Notes: generated from the letters alone by a model not told the origin. A stretch of DNA of 57,612 nt from Azoarcus sp. (GCA_020725025.1 DYFV01000030.1:1-57612); one strand, 5' to 3'. Positions 7,994 to 17,533 are shown, counted from the first letter of the stretch. Numbers and translations: made by a program.

Positions 7994-10498
7994 TTGAATT
8001 CCGAATCCTCCCAACACGACGCGAAGGCGGCGGGCGGCGGCGCCTTCGATCCGCGCACCGGCTCGCTGGCCGAGCGCCTGATCTTCGGCCGGCGGGCCCT
8101 CGTCCTTCTCCTGTGCCTGCTCGCCACCCTGGCGCTCGGACTGCAGGCCACGCGCCTGCAGCTCAATGCGAGCTTCGAGAAGATGATCCCCACGGGTCAT
8201 CCATTCATCGCCAACTTCCTCGCCCACAAGGCCGATCTGGCCGGCCTGGGCAATTCGCTGCGCATCGCGGTGGCGGTGGAGGAGGGCGACATCTTCGACG
8301 CCGCCTATCTCGACACCCTGGCGAAGATCAACGACGAGGTCTACCTGCTGCCGGGGGTGGATCGCCCCTACATGAAGTCCCTGTGGACCCCGGCCACCCG
8401 CTGGGTGGCGGTGACCGAGGAGGGGCTGGACGGCGGCACCGTGATCCCCGAGGACTACGACGGCTCGCCCGACAGCCTGCAGGCGGTGCGCATGAACGTG
8501 CAGCGCTCGGGCGAGATCGGGCAGCTGGTCGCCGAGAACTTCCGCTCCAGCGTGATCTACGTGCCGCTGCTCGACAAGGATCCGCGCACCGGCAAGGCCC
8601 TGGACTACGCGGATTTCTCGCGCCGCCTGGAAGACATTCGCCAGCGCTACCAGGGCGCCGGCATCCGCATCCACATCACGGGCTTCGCCAAGATCGTCGG
8701 TGACCTGATCGAAGGCATCCGGCAGGTGGGGGTGTTCTTCGCGCTGGCCGTGGCCATCGCCGCCGCGGTGCTCTACGGCTATACCCGCTGCGTGCGCAGC
8801 ACCCTGCTGGTGACGGGCTGCTCGCTGGCGGGCGTGCTGTGGCAGCTGGGGCTGCTTTCGGCCTTCGGTTTCGCGCTGGATCCGTACTCGGTGCTGGTGC
8901 CCTTCCTGGTGTTCGCCATCGGCATCAGCCACGGCGCGCAGAAGATGAACGGGATCATGCAGGACGTGGCCCGCGGCATCGACCGCTACGTGGCGGCCCG
9001 GCACACCTTCCGGCGGCTCTTCCGCACCGGCATGGCGGCGCTGGTCACCGACGCGGTGGGCTTCGCGGTGCTGCTGGTGATCGACATCGGGGTGATCCGC
9101 GAGCTGGCGATCACCGCGAGCCTGGGCGTGGGCGTGCTCATCGTCACCAACCTGATCCTGCTGCCGGTGCTGCTCTCCTATACCGGCGTGAGCCCGGCCG
9201 CGGCGGCACGAGCCGCTGCAGCCGAAACGGACGCCGGCGTCCGTCGCCCGATGGACGGCGTGTGGCACGCGCTCGGTCTGTTCACCCGGCGCCGCTGGGC
9301 GGTGGGGGCCCTCGCGGTGGGGCTCGTCCTCGCCGTCGCCGGCGTCGTCACCGGCCAGCGCCTGCAGGTCGGCGATCTCGACCCCGGCGCGCCGGAGCTG
9401 CGCGCCGATTCGCGCTACAACCGCGACACCGCCTTCATGGTGGCCAACTACGCCGCGAGCGCCGACATCTTCGTGATCATGGTGAAGACGCCGGACGACG
9501 CCTGCACCCGCTACCCGGTGCTGGCGCGGGTGCGCGAGCTCACCTGGCAGCTCGAGCAGCTGCCGGGCGTGGAGGCCACCAACTCCATGGCCAAGCTCTC
9601 GCGCTACGCCACGGTCGGCTACAACGAGGGCAACTTCAAGTGGCTGGACCTCATCCCCAACGATGCCGCGCTGGGTGCGGTGCAGACCCGCGCGCCGCGG
9701 GAGCTCTTCAACCAGGGCTGCAACCTGCTGTCGATCTACGTGTACCTGAAGGACCACAAGGCGGAGACCCTCTCCCGGGTGGTGGACGCGGTAGAGGCCT
9801 TCGCCGCCGCCAACAGCGACGACGACGCCCGCTTCATGCTCGCCGCGGGCAGCGCCGGCATCGAGGCCGCGACCAACATCGTGGTGAAGCAGGCGATGCG
9901 CGAGATGCTCTACCTGGTCTACGGCGCGGTGATCCTGCTGTGCTGGTTCACCTTCCGCTCGTGGCGGGCGGTGGTCGCGGCGGTGCTGCCGCTGATGCTC
10001 ACCTCGGTGCTGTGCGAGGCGCTGATGGTGGCCCTCGGCATGGGGGTCAAGGTCGCCACGCTGCCGGTGATCGCGCTGGGCGTGGGGATCGGGGTGGATT
10101 ACGCCCTTTACGTGCTGTCGATCCTGCTCGTCGGCCTGCGCACCGGCAAGAGCCTCTACGAGGCCTATCAGCTCGCGCTGCGTTTCACCGGGCGGGTGGT
10201 GCTGCTCACCGGCGCGACCCTCGCCGTGGCGGTCGCCACCTGGGTGTTCTCGCCGATCAAGTTCCAGGCCGACATGGGCGTGCTGCTCGGCTTCATGTTC
10301 CTGCTCAACATGCTGGGCGCCCTCATCCTGTTGCCGGCGCTCGCCCACTTCCTGCTCAAACCCGTCGCCGCCGTGGAAACGGGTCACGACGTCGCGGACG
10401 CAGCCCGGCCCGGTGCCGGCGCCGCGGTACCCCATCCGGCCGACACCCATCTCAGGAGCTCCAGCGATGCTCGATATCCAGTTGCGGAATCTGCTTGA
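7994..10498 (+). CDS. RND superfamily transporter (MMPL type)
   Basis: About 834 residues with two repeats of one N-terminal helix, a large periplasmic loop and five clustered helices, the RND/MMPL layout. The C-terminal helix GVGIGVDYALYVLSILL is a characteristic signature. The TTG at 7994 is preferred because AGGAG lies six bases upstream; an ATG at 7970 in the same frame has no ribosome site. The single-gene RND pump with DUF1302, DUF1329 and YCF48-like neighbours is a recurring set in clusters for steroids and substituted aromatics and is proposed to move hydrophobic substrates across the cell envelope. No membrane-fusion protein or TolC gene is nearby, unlike classic AcrAB-type pumps. 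The 3' end overlaps the next gene by 32 bases. Confidence 0.9.
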   Translation: MNSESSQHDAKAAGGGAFDPRTGSLAERLIFGRRALVLLLCLLATLALGLQATRLQLNASFEKMIPTGHPFIANFLAHKADLAGLGNSLRIAVAVEEGDIFDAAYLDTLAKINDEVYLLPGVDRPYMKSLWTPATRWVAVTEEGLDGGTVIPEDYDGSPDSLQAVRMNVQRSGEIGQLVAENFRSSVIYVPLLDKDPRTGKALDYADFSRRLEDIRQRYQGAGIRIHITGFAKIVGDLIEGIRQVGVFFALAVAIAAAVLYGYTRCVRSTLLVTGCSLAGVLWQLGLLSAFGFALDPYSVLVPFLVFAIGISHGAQKMNGIMQDVARGIDRYVAARHTFRRLFRTGMAALVTDAVGFAVLLVIDIGVIRELAITASLGVGVLIVTNLILLPVLLSYTGVSPAAAARAAAAETDAGVRRPMDGVWHALGLFTRRRWAVGALAVGLVLAVAGVVTGQRLQVGDLDPGAPELRADSRYNRDTAFMVANYAASADIFVIMVKTPDDACTRYPVLARVRELTWQLEQLPGVEATNSMAKLSRYATVGYNEGNFKWLDLIPNDAALGAVQTRAPRELFNQGCNLLSIYVYLKDHKAETLSRVVDAVEAFAAANSDDDARFMLAAGSAGIEAATNIVVKQAMREMLYLVYGAVILLCWFTFRSWRAVVAAVLPLMLTSVLCEALMVALGMGVKVATLPVIALGVGIGVDYALYVLSILLVGLRTGKSLYEAYQLALRFTGRVVLLTGATLAVAVATWVFSPIKFQADMGVLLGFMFLLNMLGALILLPALAHFLLKPVAAVETGHDVADAARPGAGAAVPHPADTHLRSSSDARYPVAESA

Positions 10499-11390
10499 AG
10501 GCGCGCGCGCCGCGGGCGCGCCCGATTTCGCCGACCTGCCGCCCGCCGTCGCGCGCGGCCTGTACAGCCAGATCCTCGCCGCGTCGGACCTCGCACCGGC
10601 CGCGGTCGACATCGAGGACCGCGTGATCGAGGGGCCGGGTGGCGACCTGGCGCTGCGCATCTACCGTCCCCGCGGCCCGCGCAAGGCGCGCGGCGCCGTG
10701 CTCTACCTGCACGGCGGCGGCTTCGTGATGGGGCGGCCCCAGGACTACGACGGCGTGGCGAGCCACCTGAGCGAGCGCAGCGACTGCGTGCTGGTGCAGG
10801 TGGACTACCGGCTCGCGCCGGAGCACCCATTTCCCGCGGCGGTGGACGACTCCTACGCGGCCCTGTGCTGGCTCGGCGCGCATGCCGCCGAGTTGGAGGT
10901 CGATCCCGCGCGCATCGCCGTTGCGGGGGACAGCGCGGGAGCGAATCTCGCCACCGTGTGCGCGATCCTGGCGCGCGACCGCGGGGGGCCGCTGCTGGTG
11001 CAGCAGATCCTGATCTATCCGGTCACCGCGGCCGCGCCGGGAATGTTCGACTCCTACCTGCGCTTCGGCGAGGGCTTCACGCTGACCGCCCGCGCGGCGC
11101 ACTACTTCACTGGCCACTACCTCGGAGACGGGGTGCCGGCGACCGATTTCCGCGCCGCGCCGCTCCTCGCCGAGGACCTCGGCGGGCTGCCGCCCGCCCT
11201 GGTGCTGCTTGCCGGCTACGACCCGCTGCGGGACGAGGGCGCCGCCTATGCCAACCGCCTCATCGCTGCCGGCACGCCGGCGAGCCTGATCGAATACGCC
11301 GGCTTGGCCCACGGCTTCTTCACCATGGCGGGAGCGGTGCACACGGCCAGACTGGCGGTGGAGCAGGTGGCCGGCGCGCTGCGCCGGTAA
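10467..11390 (+). CDS. alpha/beta hydrolase, hormone-sensitive lipase (family IV) type esterase
   Basis: 307 residues. The oxyanion-hole motif HGGGF lies near residue 81. The nucleophile Ser156 is in GDSAG, and Asp252 (DPLRDEG) and His282 (AHGF) complete the triad, as in HSL-type carboxylesterases. Start chosen at the ATG nine bases after AGGAG; this makes it overlap the RND gene by 32 bases, suggesting translational coupling. It presumably cleaves an ester or acylated intermediate of the pathway encoded by the operon. The natural substrate is not evident. It is the last gene of the operon and faces the convergent amidohydrolase across the hairpin at 11408-11430. Confidence 0.9.
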   Translation: MLDIQLRNLLEGARAAGAPDFADLPPAVARGLYSQILAASDLAPAAVDIEDRVIEGPGGDLALRIYRPRGPRKARGAVLYLHGGGFVMGRPQDYDGVASHLSERSDCVLVQVDYRLAPEHPFPAAVDDSYAALCWLGAHAAELEVDPARIAVAGDSAGANLATVCAILARDRGGPLLVQQILIYPVTAAAPGMFDSYLRFGEGFTLTARAAHYFTGHYLGDGVPATDFRAAPLLAEDLGGLPPALVLLAGYDPLRDEGAAYANRLIAAGTPASLIEYAGLAHGFFTMAGAVHTARLAVEQVAGALRR

Positions 11391-11407
11391 CCGGCGGCGA
11401 GGCCGGA

Positions 11408-11430
11408 ACGGCGGCCCCGCGGGCCGCCGT
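11408..11430. terminator. bidirectional GC hairpin between convergent operons
   Basis: A perfect 10-bp stem (ACGGCGGCCC / GGGCCGCCGT) with a CGC loop lies in the 60 bases between the stops of the hydrolase (+) and the amidohydrolase (-). There is no long U-tract, so termination strength is uncertain. Confidence 0.5.
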
Positions 11431-11450
11431 GCCGCCGTTGCCCCGCGGGC

Positions 11451-12314
11451 TCAGGCGAGCCCGAGCAGGCGCTTGGCGTTCTCCTTCAGGATCAGCGGGT
11501 GCACCTCCGGGCGGAAGCCGGCCTGCTTGAAGTCGTCCAGCCAGCGATCGGGCGAGATCAGCGGGAAGTCCGAGCCGAACAGCATGCGGTCCTTGAGCAG
11601 CGTGTTGGCGTACTGCACCAGCTGCGGCGGGAAGTAGCGCGGCGACCAGCCCGACAGGTCGATCCACATGTTGGGCTTGTGCAGGCACAGGGACAGCGCC
11701 TCGTCCTGCCACGGCCAGCTCGGGTGGGCCATGACGATCTGCATGTCGGGGAAGTCGATCGCCACGTCTTCGAGCAGCATCGGGTTGGAATTGCCGACCT
11801 TGAGGCCGCCGCCGCGCGGCATGCCGCTGCCGATGCCCGAGTGGCCCGTATGGAAGATCGCCGGCAGCTTGTGCTCGGCGATCACCTCGTAGATCGGCCA
11901 CGCGAAGCGGTCGTAGGGCAGGAAGCCCTGCGCCGTCGGGTGGAACTTGAAGCCCCGCACGCCGTAGTCCTCCACCAGGCGGCGCGCCTCGCGCGCGCCC
12001 ATCACGCCCTTGTGCGGGTCGATGCTGGCGAAGGCGATCATCATGTCGCTGTTGTCGCGCGCGGCCTCGGCGATCTCCTCGTTGGGAATGCGCCGGCGGC
12101 CGATTTGCGCCTCGGTGTCCACGGTGAACATCACCAGGCCGATCTTGCGCTCCCGGTAGTAGGCGACCGTCTCCGCGATGGTCGGCCGATGGGCATTGCG
12201 GAAGTACTTGTCGGCGGCGCGATCGAATTCCTCGCCGAAGGCGTCGTGGGCCTGGCAGCAGGACACCTCCGCGTGGGTATGGATGTCGATCGCGATCAGC
12301 TCATCGGTTTTCAT
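11451..12314 (-). CDS. amidohydrolase 2 family enzyme (ACMSD-like TIM barrel)
   Basis: 287 residues. The N-terminal metal motif HxH appears as DIHTH, followed by central His residues (FKFHPT, IFHTGHSG, MAHPSW) and a C-terminal GSDFP Asp, the pattern of ACMSD-type decarboxylases/hydrolases. The start is supported by GAGGAA five bases before the ATG. It follows the feruloyl-CoA synthetase gene by 76 bases. In Rhodococcus p-hydroxycinnamate catabolism a member of this family (CouO) hydrolyses the aryl-beta-ketoacyl-CoA intermediate; the same role would fit beside an aryl-CoA ligase. Hydrolysis or decarboxylation of another ring acid is the alternative. Family assignment is firm; substrate is inferred. 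Confidence 0.85.
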   Translation of the reverse strand: MKTDELIAIDIHTHAEVSCCQAHDAFGEEFDRAADKYFRNAHRPTIAETVAYYRERKIGLVMFTVDTEAQIGRRRIPNEEIAEAARDNSDMMIAFASIDPHKGVMGAREARRLVEDYGVRGFKFHPTAQGFLPYDRFAWPIYEVIAEHKLPAIFHTGHSGIGSGMPRGGGLKVGNSNPMLLEDVAIDFPDMQIVMAHPSWPWQDEALSLCLHKPNMWIDLSGWSPRYFPPQLVQYANTLLKDRMLFGSDFPLISPDRWLDDFKQAGFRPEVHPLILKENAKRLLGLA

Positions 12315-12390
12315 GGGGTTCCTCGGGCGCTTGCGCGCCTTGTCGGGTGGTATGGAAAGACGGCATGCGGCGGGGCGGGGCGACGCGCGG

Positions 12391-14262
12391 TCACGCCGGC
12401 TGCGTGACGCGCGGCAGCAGCAGCCACGGGTCCTGCTCGCGGCCCTCGTACATCGCCTCGACCAGCGCGGCGCGGTGGGTGAGCACCGCGCGCTGGTTGA
12501 TCGAGCCCTTGTCGGTGATCTCGCCCTTGTCGATGGAGGGCGGCTCCACCAGCACGTGGGCGCGGGCGACGCGTGTGGCGCTGCCGGTGCCTGCCGCCCA
12601 CAGGCGGTCGACCAGGGCCTGGAAGAACTCGCGTACGGGGGGCGCGTGCAGCACCTCGGGCAGCGGTGCGTCGGGCGGCAGGCCGGCGAGCTTGCGGCAC
12701 TCGTCGACCCGCGGCAGGAACAGCACGCCGATGTCGTCGCGGTTCATGCCGGCCACCACCGCGTCCTGCACATAGGGCGCGCCGGCGGCGACGATGCGCG
12801 CGCGCAGCGGCCCGACGCTGACGAAGGTGCCGGTGGAGAGCTTGAAGTCCTCGGCGATGCGCCCGTCGAAGAGCAGGCCGCGCGAGGGCTCGCTCGAATC
12901 GATGAACTTCACCGCGTCGCCGGTGCAGTAGTAGCCCTCCTCGTCGAAGGCCTCGGCGGTGAGCTGCGGTGCGCGCCAGTAGCCCGGCATCACGTTGGGG
13001 CCGCGGAAGCGCACCTCGGTCTTGCCGTTCACCGGCACGAGCTTCACCTCGACGCCGGGGATCGGCAGGCCGATGTGGCCGGAGGCGACGTCGGTGCCCA
13101 CGGCGAACATCGACGAAGGCGCAGTCTCGGTCATCCCCAGGCCGGTGATCATGCGCACCCGCTCGCCGATGGTGCGCTCGGCGAGCCGGTCGAGCTGGTC
13201 CCATACCGCCTGCGAGAGCCCCGCGCCCGCGAAGAAGAAGGCCTGCACCGAGCGGAACAGCGAGGCGCGCAGCACGTCGTCGTGCTCCATCGCGGCGGCG
13301 ATCTCCTCGAAGCCCTTGGGCACGTTGAAGTACACCGTCGGGGAAATCTCGCGCAGGTTGCGCAGCGTCTCGGCGATGCCCTGCGGGGTCGGCTTGCCGT
13401 CGTCGATATAGAGCGTGCCGCCGTTGTAGAGCGCGATTCCGACGTTGTGGTTGCCGCCGAAGGTGTGGTTCCACGGCAGCCAGTCCACCAGCACCGGCGG
13501 CGTCTCGGCGAGAAAGCCGAGGCACTGGCGGATCATCTGCTGGTTGGCGCAGAGCATCCGGTGGGTGTTCACCACGCCCTTGGGCATCTTGGTCGAGCCC
13601 GAGGTGAACAGGAACTTGACGATGGTGTCGGGCCCGAGCCTGCCGCGCACCGCGTCCACCGCCGCACCGGGGACGGTCGCCAGCAGCTCGGCGAAGGGCG
13701 TGGCCGCACGGTCGGGCAGCGTCCCCTCGGCGAGCACCACCTCGACGTCGCTGCCGACGGTCGCCGCGATGGCCTTCGCGTAGGCCGGCCCCGACGCGAA
13801 CACCAGGCCGGGCGTCGTCTCGCCGACGATGTGGCGAAGCTTGCCGAAATCCTGGGACACCAGTGCATAGGCGGGCGAGATCGACGCGTAGGGGATGCCG
13901 GCGAACATCGCGCCGAAGGCGAGCGTCAGGTGCTCGAGGCTGTTCTCGGCGAGGATCAGCACCGGCCGATCGACCGACAGCGGCCGCGCGAGCAGCGCCT
14001 CGCCCACGGCGCGGGCGCGCGCGAGCATCTGCGCGTAGGAGATGCGGACCCACTCGCCCCCGTGGTCCCGGCGGGCGACGAAGGTCCGGTCGGGCGCGAC
14101 GCTCGCCCAGTCGGCGAGGCGGTCGTTGAGCACGTCGGGGAAGGGCTTGAGCGCCTCGGTGGAGCGCAGCACGGTGCAGCCGTCGGCCCGCTGCTCGAGC
14201 TGCGCCTCGATGCAGCCTCCGACCGTGATGGCGCGGTAACGCGGGGAGAGCGCGGCGTTCAT
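12391..14262 (-). CDS. fcs: feruloyl-CoA synthetase (AMP-forming acyl-CoA ligase)
   Basis: 623 residues of the ANL superfamily. The AMP-binding P-loop FTSGSTKMPKG and the adenylate motif GLGMTET are present, as is the GYYCTGD segment. The C-terminal lysine region IDKGEITDKGSINQRA is typical of feruloyl-CoA synthetases, which are longer than usual acyl-CoA ligases. It activates ferulate or a related hydroxycinnamate to the CoA thioester. It overlaps the upstream alcohol dehydrogenase by four bases (ATGA), implying coupling, with GGAGGG as ribosome site. The usual partner, feruloyl-CoA hydratase/lyase (ech), is not in the window. The amidohydrolase downstream may replace part of that route. Confidence 0.87.
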   Translation of the reverse strand: MNAALSPRYRAITVGGCIEAQLEQRADGCTVLRSTEALKPFPDVLNDRLADWASVAPDRTFVARRDHGGEWVRISYAQMLARARAVGEALLARPLSVDRPVLILAENSLEHLTLAFGAMFAGIPYASISPAYALVSQDFGKLRHIVGETTPGLVFASGPAYAKAIAATVGSDVEVVLAEGTLPDRAATPFAELLATVPGAAVDAVRGRLGPDTIVKFLFTSGSTKMPKGVVNTHRMLCANQQMIRQCLGFLAETPPVLVDWLPWNHTFGGNHNVGIALYNGGTLYIDDGKPTPQGIAETLRNLREISPTVYFNVPKGFEEIAAAMEHDDVLRASLFRSVQAFFFAGAGLSQAVWDQLDRLAERTIGERVRMITGLGMTETAPSSMFAVGTDVASGHIGLPIPGVEVKLVPVNGKTEVRFRGPNVMPGYWRAPQLTAEAFDEEGYYCTGDAVKFIDSSEPSRGLLFDGRIAEDFKLSTGTFVSVGPLRARIVAAGAPYVQDAVVAGMNRDDIGVLFLPRVDECRKLAGLPPDAPLPEVLHAPPVREFFQALVDRLWAAGTGSATRVARAHVLVEPPSIDKGEITDKGSINQRAVLTHRAALVEAMYEGREQDPWLLLPRVTQPA

Positions 14263-15371
14263 CGCGTGCCCTCCGTCATCTTCACGATCGGCTTGATGGC
14301 GCGCCCCTGCTCCGAGTCGGCGATGGCCTCGTTGATGCGGTCGAACGGGTAGAACTTCACCATCTTGTCGAAGGGGAAGAGCCCCTGCCGATGCAGGTCG
14401 ATCAGCATCGGGATGAAGGTGTCGGGCGCGGCTTCGCCTTCGACGATGCCCATGAGGCGGCGCCCGCCGCTCATGAAATGCACCTCGTCCAGGGTGATCT
14501 CGCTGCCCGGTGCCGATGCCCCGAGGATGCCGCAGGTGCCACGCGGCGCGAGGCTCTCCACCGCGCTCCGGATCACCGGGGCGAGCCCGGTGGTGTCGAG
14601 GGCGAAATCGACCCCGTGGCCGGTAATGCGCAGGATCTCCTCGGCCGCATTGACGTCCCTCGGGTTGACGACGTGGGTCGCCCCCAGCTCGCGGGCGAAG
14701 GCGAGGCGCTCGTCGTTGAGATCGACCGCGATGATCCTGGTGGCACCGACCACGCGCGCGGCCATCAGCGCCGACAGGCCCACCGATCCCGCCCCGAACA
14801 CCGCGAAGGCGCGGCCGGGCCCCACCTTCAGCGCGTTGATCACCGCCCCCGCGCCGGTCTGGACGCCGCACGCGAGCGGGCCGAGAAGCTCCAGCGGTGC
14901 GTCCTGGGGCACCTTCACCACGTTGCGCTCGTGGCACAGGGCGTGGGTGGCGAAGGAGGATTGCCCGAAGAAGTTGCCGTGTACCGGTACGCCCTCCCGC
15001 GACAGCGCGGTGCTGCCATCGGCTCGCGTGGCGAAGAAGTTGCGCGGGAAGAACTCGTGGCAGTAGCTCGCGGCATGGTCGGCGCAGCTCGGGCAGGTGC
15101 CGCAGGAGTTGAAGGTCATCACCACGTGATCGCCCGGCGCGACCTTGCTCACGGCCCGTCCCACCCGCTCGACGATGCCGGCGCCCTCGTGGCCCAGCAC
15201 CACGGGCAGGGGCGTCGGCAACATGCCGTCGCGCACCACGATGTCGGTGTGGCACACGCCGGTGGCGACGACGCGGACGAGGATTTCGTCGTCGCGCGGA
15301 TCTTCCAGATCGAGCGTCTGGAGCGACAGCGGCGCGCCCGCGGTGTGGGCGACGGCGGCTCGGATCTTCAT
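14259..15371 (-). CDS. Zn-dependent aryl-alcohol dehydrogenase, benzyl alcohol dehydrogenase (XylB)-like
   Basis: 370-residue medium-chain dehydrogenase. The catalytic-zinc motif GVCHTD and GHEGAGIVERVG are present. The structural-zinc loop (SCGTCPSCADHAASYC) carries four Cys, and the nucleotide-binding GAGSVG motif follows. Segments FFGQSSFATHAL, LGPLACGVQTGAG and the C-terminal FPFDKMVKFYPFD closely match benzyl alcohol dehydrogenases. It would oxidise an aromatic or cinnamyl alcohol with NAD. Because it is translationally coupled to fcs and near vanAB, coniferyl- or vanillyl-type alcohols are plausible substrates. GGAG ribosome site eight bases before the ATG. Confidence 0.88.
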   Translation of the reverse strand: MKIRAAVAHTAGAPLSLQTLDLEDPRDDEILVRVVATGVCHTDIVVRDGMLPTPLPVVLGHEGAGIVERVGRAVSKVAPGDHVVMTFNSCGTCPSCADHAASYCHEFFPRNFFATRADGSTALSREGVPVHGNFFGQSSFATHALCHERNVVKVPQDAPLELLGPLACGVQTGAGAVINALKVGPGRAFAVFGAGSVGLSALMAARVVGATRIIAVDLNDERLAFARELGATHVVNPRDVNAAEEILRITGHGVDFALDTTGLAPVIRSAVESLAPRGTCGILGASAPGSEITLDEVHFMSGGRRLMGIVEGEAAPDTFIPMLIDLHRQGLFPFDKMVKFYPFDRINEAIADSEQGRAIKPIVKMTEGTR

Positions 15372-15456
15372 TCTTGTCTCCTGTGCGTTCTTGTTGGGGC
15401 GCCCGGCATGCCGAGGTCGCCCGTGTTGCGTCGTGCGCCTTGGGGCGCACGCCCGA

Positions 15457-15470
15457 GCGCCGTTCGGCGC
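15457..15470. other. inverted repeat between vanB and the alcohol dehydrogenase
   Basis: GCGCCG-TT-CGGCGC lies in the 115-base gap after the vanB stop. It lacks a U-tract. It may be a weak terminator or processing hairpin separating vanAB from the downstream genes; no clear promoter was found in this gap. Confidence 0.3.
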
Positions 15471-15486
15471 GTCGGGTGGGGCCGGT

Positions 15487-16452
15487 TTACAGATCCAGCA
15501 CCAGCAGCGGCGTGCGGGACCGTGAGCAGCAGGGCAGGAACTGGTCGTTGGCGGCCTGTTCCTCGGGCGTCAGGTAGGCGTCGCGGTGATCGGGCTCCCC
15601 GGCCAGCACGCGGGTGAGGCAGGTGCCGCACACGCCCTGTTCGCAGGCGGTGGGCAGATCGACTCCGGCCGAGATCAGTGCCGCGGCGACGCTCCGGTCC
15701 GGGGGAACCGGGATCGTGCGCCCCGAGCTCGCCAGGCGCACCTCGAAGGCGGTGTCGCCATCGGTTGCCTGGGGCGCGGCGCCGAAGAACTCGTAGTGCA
15801 GTTGCGACTCGGGCCAGCCCTTTTCGCGCGCGGTGGCGAGCACCGCATCCATGAAGCCTTTCGGTCCGCATACATAGAGGTGCACCCCGGCCTCCGGCGT
15901 GGCCAGCAGCACGGCGAGATCGAGGCGCTGAGCCGGGCTGCCGTCGTCGAAGTGGAAATGCACCCGTGGGGCGAAGGCCGAGTCGCGGATGCGGCGCGTG
16001 AAGGCGGTGCGTTCGGGCGAGCGGGTGCAGTAGTGCATCTCGAAGTCGGCGCCGCTCGCCGCCAGGCGCTCGGCCATGCACAGGATGGGCGTCACGCCGA
16101 TTCCGCCGGCCAGCAGCAGGCTGCGGCGGGCTTCGTGGGCGAGCGGGAAGTGGTTCCTGGGCTCGCTGATGCGCAGCAGGTCGCCTTCTCGCACCAGGTC
16201 GTGCATGGCGCTCGAGCCCCCGCGCGAGGCGGGGTCGCGCAGCACGCCGATGAGGTAGCGGTGGCTCTCGGTGGGATCGTTGCACAGGGAGTACTGGCGC
16301 ACCAGGCCGCCGGGCAGATGCACGTCGATGTGCGCGCCGGCGGAAAACGGCGGCAGGTTGCCGCCGTCGGCTTCCACCAGCTCGAAGCTCAGGATGTCGG
16401 TCGCTTCCACCGCCTTGCGGGCGACGCGGACCGCAAGGGTCGCTTGAGTCAT
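15487..16452 (-). CDS. vanB: vanillate O-demethylase reductase subunit
   Basis: 321 residues with the three-part class IA oxygenase-reductase layout. The FMN-binding barrel carries RQYSLCND (about residues 54-61). The NAD domain with [11 protein letters not shown] follows. The C-terminal plant-type [2Fe-2S] ferredoxin has cluster ligands in CEQGVCGTC plus a later Cys. It transfers electrons from NADH to VanA. It lies 19 bases downstream of vanA with GGAGG before its ATG, the standard vanAB order. Confidence 0.95.
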   Translation of the reverse strand: MTQATLAVRVARKAVEATDILSFELVEADGGNLPPFSAGAHIDVHLPGGLVRQYSLCNDPTESHRYLIGVLRDPASRGGSSAMHDLVREGDLLRISEPRNHFPLAHEARRSLLLAGGIGVTPILCMAERLAASGADFEMHYCTRSPERTAFTRRIRDSAFAPRVHFHFDDGSPAQRLDLAVLLATPEAGVHLYVCGPKGFMDAVLATAREKGWPESQLHYEFFGAAPQATDGDTAFEVRLASSGRTIPVPPDRSVAAALISAGVDLPTACEQGVCGTCLTRVLAGEPDHRDAYLTPEEQAANDQFLPCCSRSRTPLLVLDL

Positions 16453-16471
16453 TGGTCGGCCTCCCCGGGGA

Positions 16472-17533
16472 TCAGGCCGCGACCGACGCGGCCGGCTCGG
16501 CCCCGGCGCGCTCCTCGGCGATCAGGCGGTCGATGATGCGTCGCGCCTGCACGCCACCGGTGTCGATGTTGAGCTTCAGCAGCGGCCGCTGGGGCCAGTT
16601 CAGCAGGTTCTGCTGCTGGCGTTCGAGCATTTCCAGGTCCTCGGCGAAGATCCTGCCCTGGCCTTCGCGGATCTGCGCGGTGAGCGCCGCATCGTCCGGC
16701 CTGAAGCGGCGCGCCATCCCCCAGAAGTACCAGATCGAGGTCTCGTGCTCGGGCGTTATGAAGTCCACCACGATGCTGGACACCTTCGCCTCGTCCGGCG
16801 CCTCGTACCCGCCGCGGCCGGCCAGCGCGACGCCGACCTCGATCATCACGTGCGACGGAGGGCTGAAGCGGCAGATCTGCCAGCGGTCCACCGGCTGGTC
16901 GTCGGGCAGGCCGTTGGCGCGCAAGGCCATCTTCCAGAACGGCGGCGCCTCGATGCCCTGCATGAAGCGGCTGGTGGTGACCGCGTCGCCCTCGGCGCGG
17001 GTGGTGCAGGGCGTCTCGTCGATCTCCTTCTGGCCGATGCTGGTCGAGTGGACGTAGGTCTCGTGGGTGAGATCCATCAGGTTGTCGACCATCAGCCGGT
17101 AGTCGCAGGCGATGTGATAGAGCCCGCCGCCATAGGCCCACTGGGGGTCGCTCGCCCAGGCGAGATCCGGGATGAGCGCATCGTCGGCGCGCGCCGAATC
17201 GCCCGGCCACACCCACACGAAGCCGTGGCGCTCCACTGCCGGGTAGCGCTTCACCGCCGGGAAGCCGCCCACGCGCTGCCCGGGCATGTGCGCCGTCTTG
17301 CCGCTGCAACCCATGGCCAGGCCGTGATAACCGCACACGAGCTTGCCGTTTTCCACGGAGCCCAGCGACAGCGGCGCACCGCGGTGGGGGCACCAGTCCT
17401 CCAGCGCGGCCACGCGCCCCTCGTCGCCTCGGAAGAAGACCATGGGCTCGCCGCAGATGCGGCGGCCGAGGGGCTTGGTGTCGATCTCGTGGGGCAGGCA
17501 GCCCACGTACCAGGTGTTCTTCGGGTAAGTCAT
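16472..17533 (-). CDS. vanA: vanillate O-demethylase oxygenase subunit (Rieske)
   Basis: 353 residues, matching the family. The Rieske [2Fe-2S] motif is split as [11 protein letters not shown] and CGYHGL. The mononuclear iron site is seen around [12 protein letters not shown] (Asp and two His). Whole-length resemblance to Pseudomonas VanA is high, beginning with [10 protein letters not shown] and including the C-terminal [12 protein letters not shown]. It demethylates vanillate to protocatechuate plus formaldehyde. The start is supported by GGAG/AGGA upstream. Flanked by vanB downstream and a GntR regulator 77 bases upstream in the same direction. Confidence 0.96.
   Translation of the reverse strand: MTYPKNTWYVGCLPHEIDTKPLGRRICGEPMVFFRGDEGRVAALEDWCPHRGAPLSLGSVENGKLVCGYHGLAMGCSGKTAHMPGQRVGGFPAVKRYPAVERHGFVWVWPGDSARADDALIPDLAWASDPQWAYGGGLYHIACDYRLMVDNLMDLTHETYVHSTSIGQKEIDETPCTTRAEGDAVTTSRFMQGIEAPPFWKMALRANGLPDDQPVDRWQICRFSPPSHVMIEVGVALAGRGGYEAPDEAKVSSIVVDFITPEHETSIWYFWGMARRFRPDDAALTAQIREGQGRIFAEDLEMLERQQQNLLNWPQRPLLKLNIDTGGVQARRIIDRLIAEERAGAEPAASVAA

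Noticed and set aside
7781..10660. 959-residue minus-strand open frame opposite the RND gene
   Set aside because: Very His/Gln/Arg-rich and motif-free. The plus strand encodes a well-formed transporter.
12178..14352. 724-residue plus-strand open frame opposite fcs
   Set aside because: Antisense shadow; fcs on the minus strand has all ANL motifs.
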